DNA of 22,700 bases, taken from positions 1 to 22,700 of the forward strand of contig CAZLDQ010000088.1 in the NCBI GenBank assembly GCA_964558295.1. The letters are read 5' to 3'. The position numbers and the translations under genes were made by a program. The stretch's first letter is position 1. Each line of letters opens with the position of its first letter. The notes beneath the pieces are model-generated. The model saw only the letters and a list, made by a program, of their open reading frames with translations. It ran no database searches and was not told the DNA's origin. Source of the stretch: JBDKTH01 sp964558295 (GTDB lineage: Bacteria > Planctomycetota > Planctomycetia > Pirellulales > Thermoguttaceae). Shown piece by piece: positions 22,652 to 22,700 of the stretch.

Positions 22652-22700
22652 GTATGCCGAGCATGTTTGACGGTTTGGAGGTGCAAGTCCTCTCCCAACC
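22652..22700 (+). mobile_element. Possible 5' end of a group II intron (truncated by the window edge)
   Basis: The last 49 bases start GTATGCCGAGCATG and continue to GGAGGTGCAAGTCCTC and CCCAACC. A GTGYG-like 5' terminus, a small GC-AT hairpin (ATGC-CGA-GCAT) and a GGTGCAAGTCC loop closed by a GGTTTGG/CCCAACC-type stem resemble the opening of domain I of bacterial group II introns, which often insert just after terminator hairpins. The pattern comes from memory of such introns. No reverse transcriptase is visible because the window ends here. Confidence 0.35.

Noticed and set aside
1..22700. CRISPR arrays, tRNA or rRNA genes, transposases
   Set aside because: No regularly spaced repeats, no tRNA or rRNA pattern, and no transposase-like frame were seen on either strand.

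Overview
The window looks like a chromosomal segment of a planctomycete (inference; a Pirellulales-type relative would fit). The main evidence is a DUF1559 protein with a prepilin-like N-terminus and an H-x9-DG tail, followed by a small carboxypeptidase-regulatory-like lipoprotein. Two Tat-exported Gfo/Idh/MocA oxidoreductases and two regulators with a LacI/XylR-type sensor fused to an AraC DNA-binding domain also fit. No plasmid, phage, CRISPR, rRNA or tRNA signal was seen.

Region 1 (1-11733) is a carbohydrate catabolism locus. A divergent control region (10311-10572) holds one sigma70-like promoter facing each way. Leftward runs an eight-gene array: a TIM-barrel sugar isomerase/epimerase, a Tat-exported Gfo/Idh dehydrogenase, a transaldolase, an L-fucose/arabinose-isomerase-like protein, an IolB-type 5-deoxy-glucuronate isomerase, an FGGY sugar kinase, and a GlcD/GlcF-like FAD plus Fe-S oxidase pair. 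It ends at a long hairpin (529-573). Rightward lies the XylR-like regulator. A GntR-family regulator with its own TTGTATACAA palindrome follows the array and leaves the window at its left edge. The genes can be ordered as isomerise, phosphorylate, transfer/cleave, then oxidise a 2-hydroxy acid. No transporter, no other inositol gene and no GlcE are present, so the substrate is unknown. This is the best candidate for an undescribed system here.

Region 2 (11734-15421) holds a DUF493/YbeD-like gene with a good promoter and a second XylR-like regulator on the opposite strand. Between their stops is a C-terminal remnant of a DUF1559 gene (12168-12308). An intact DUF1559 gene and its small lipoprotein follow.

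Region 3 (15381-19470) has a second Tat-exported Gfo/Idh gene, convergent with region 2 across a hairpin. Upstream of it is a pair of 11-bp direct repeats spaced 21 bp apart. A decayed bacterial sugar transferase (deletion, frameshift and stop codon) follows, then a 615-residue polytopic membrane protein, probably the remains of a glycan assembly locus.

Region 4 (19613-22700) carries a CheX-like phosphatase gene, divergent from comM (YifB-type AAA+ ATPase) and a PmtA-like methyltransferase gene. A terminator-like hairpin follows. The last ~49 bases resemble the 5' end of a group II intron running off the window.
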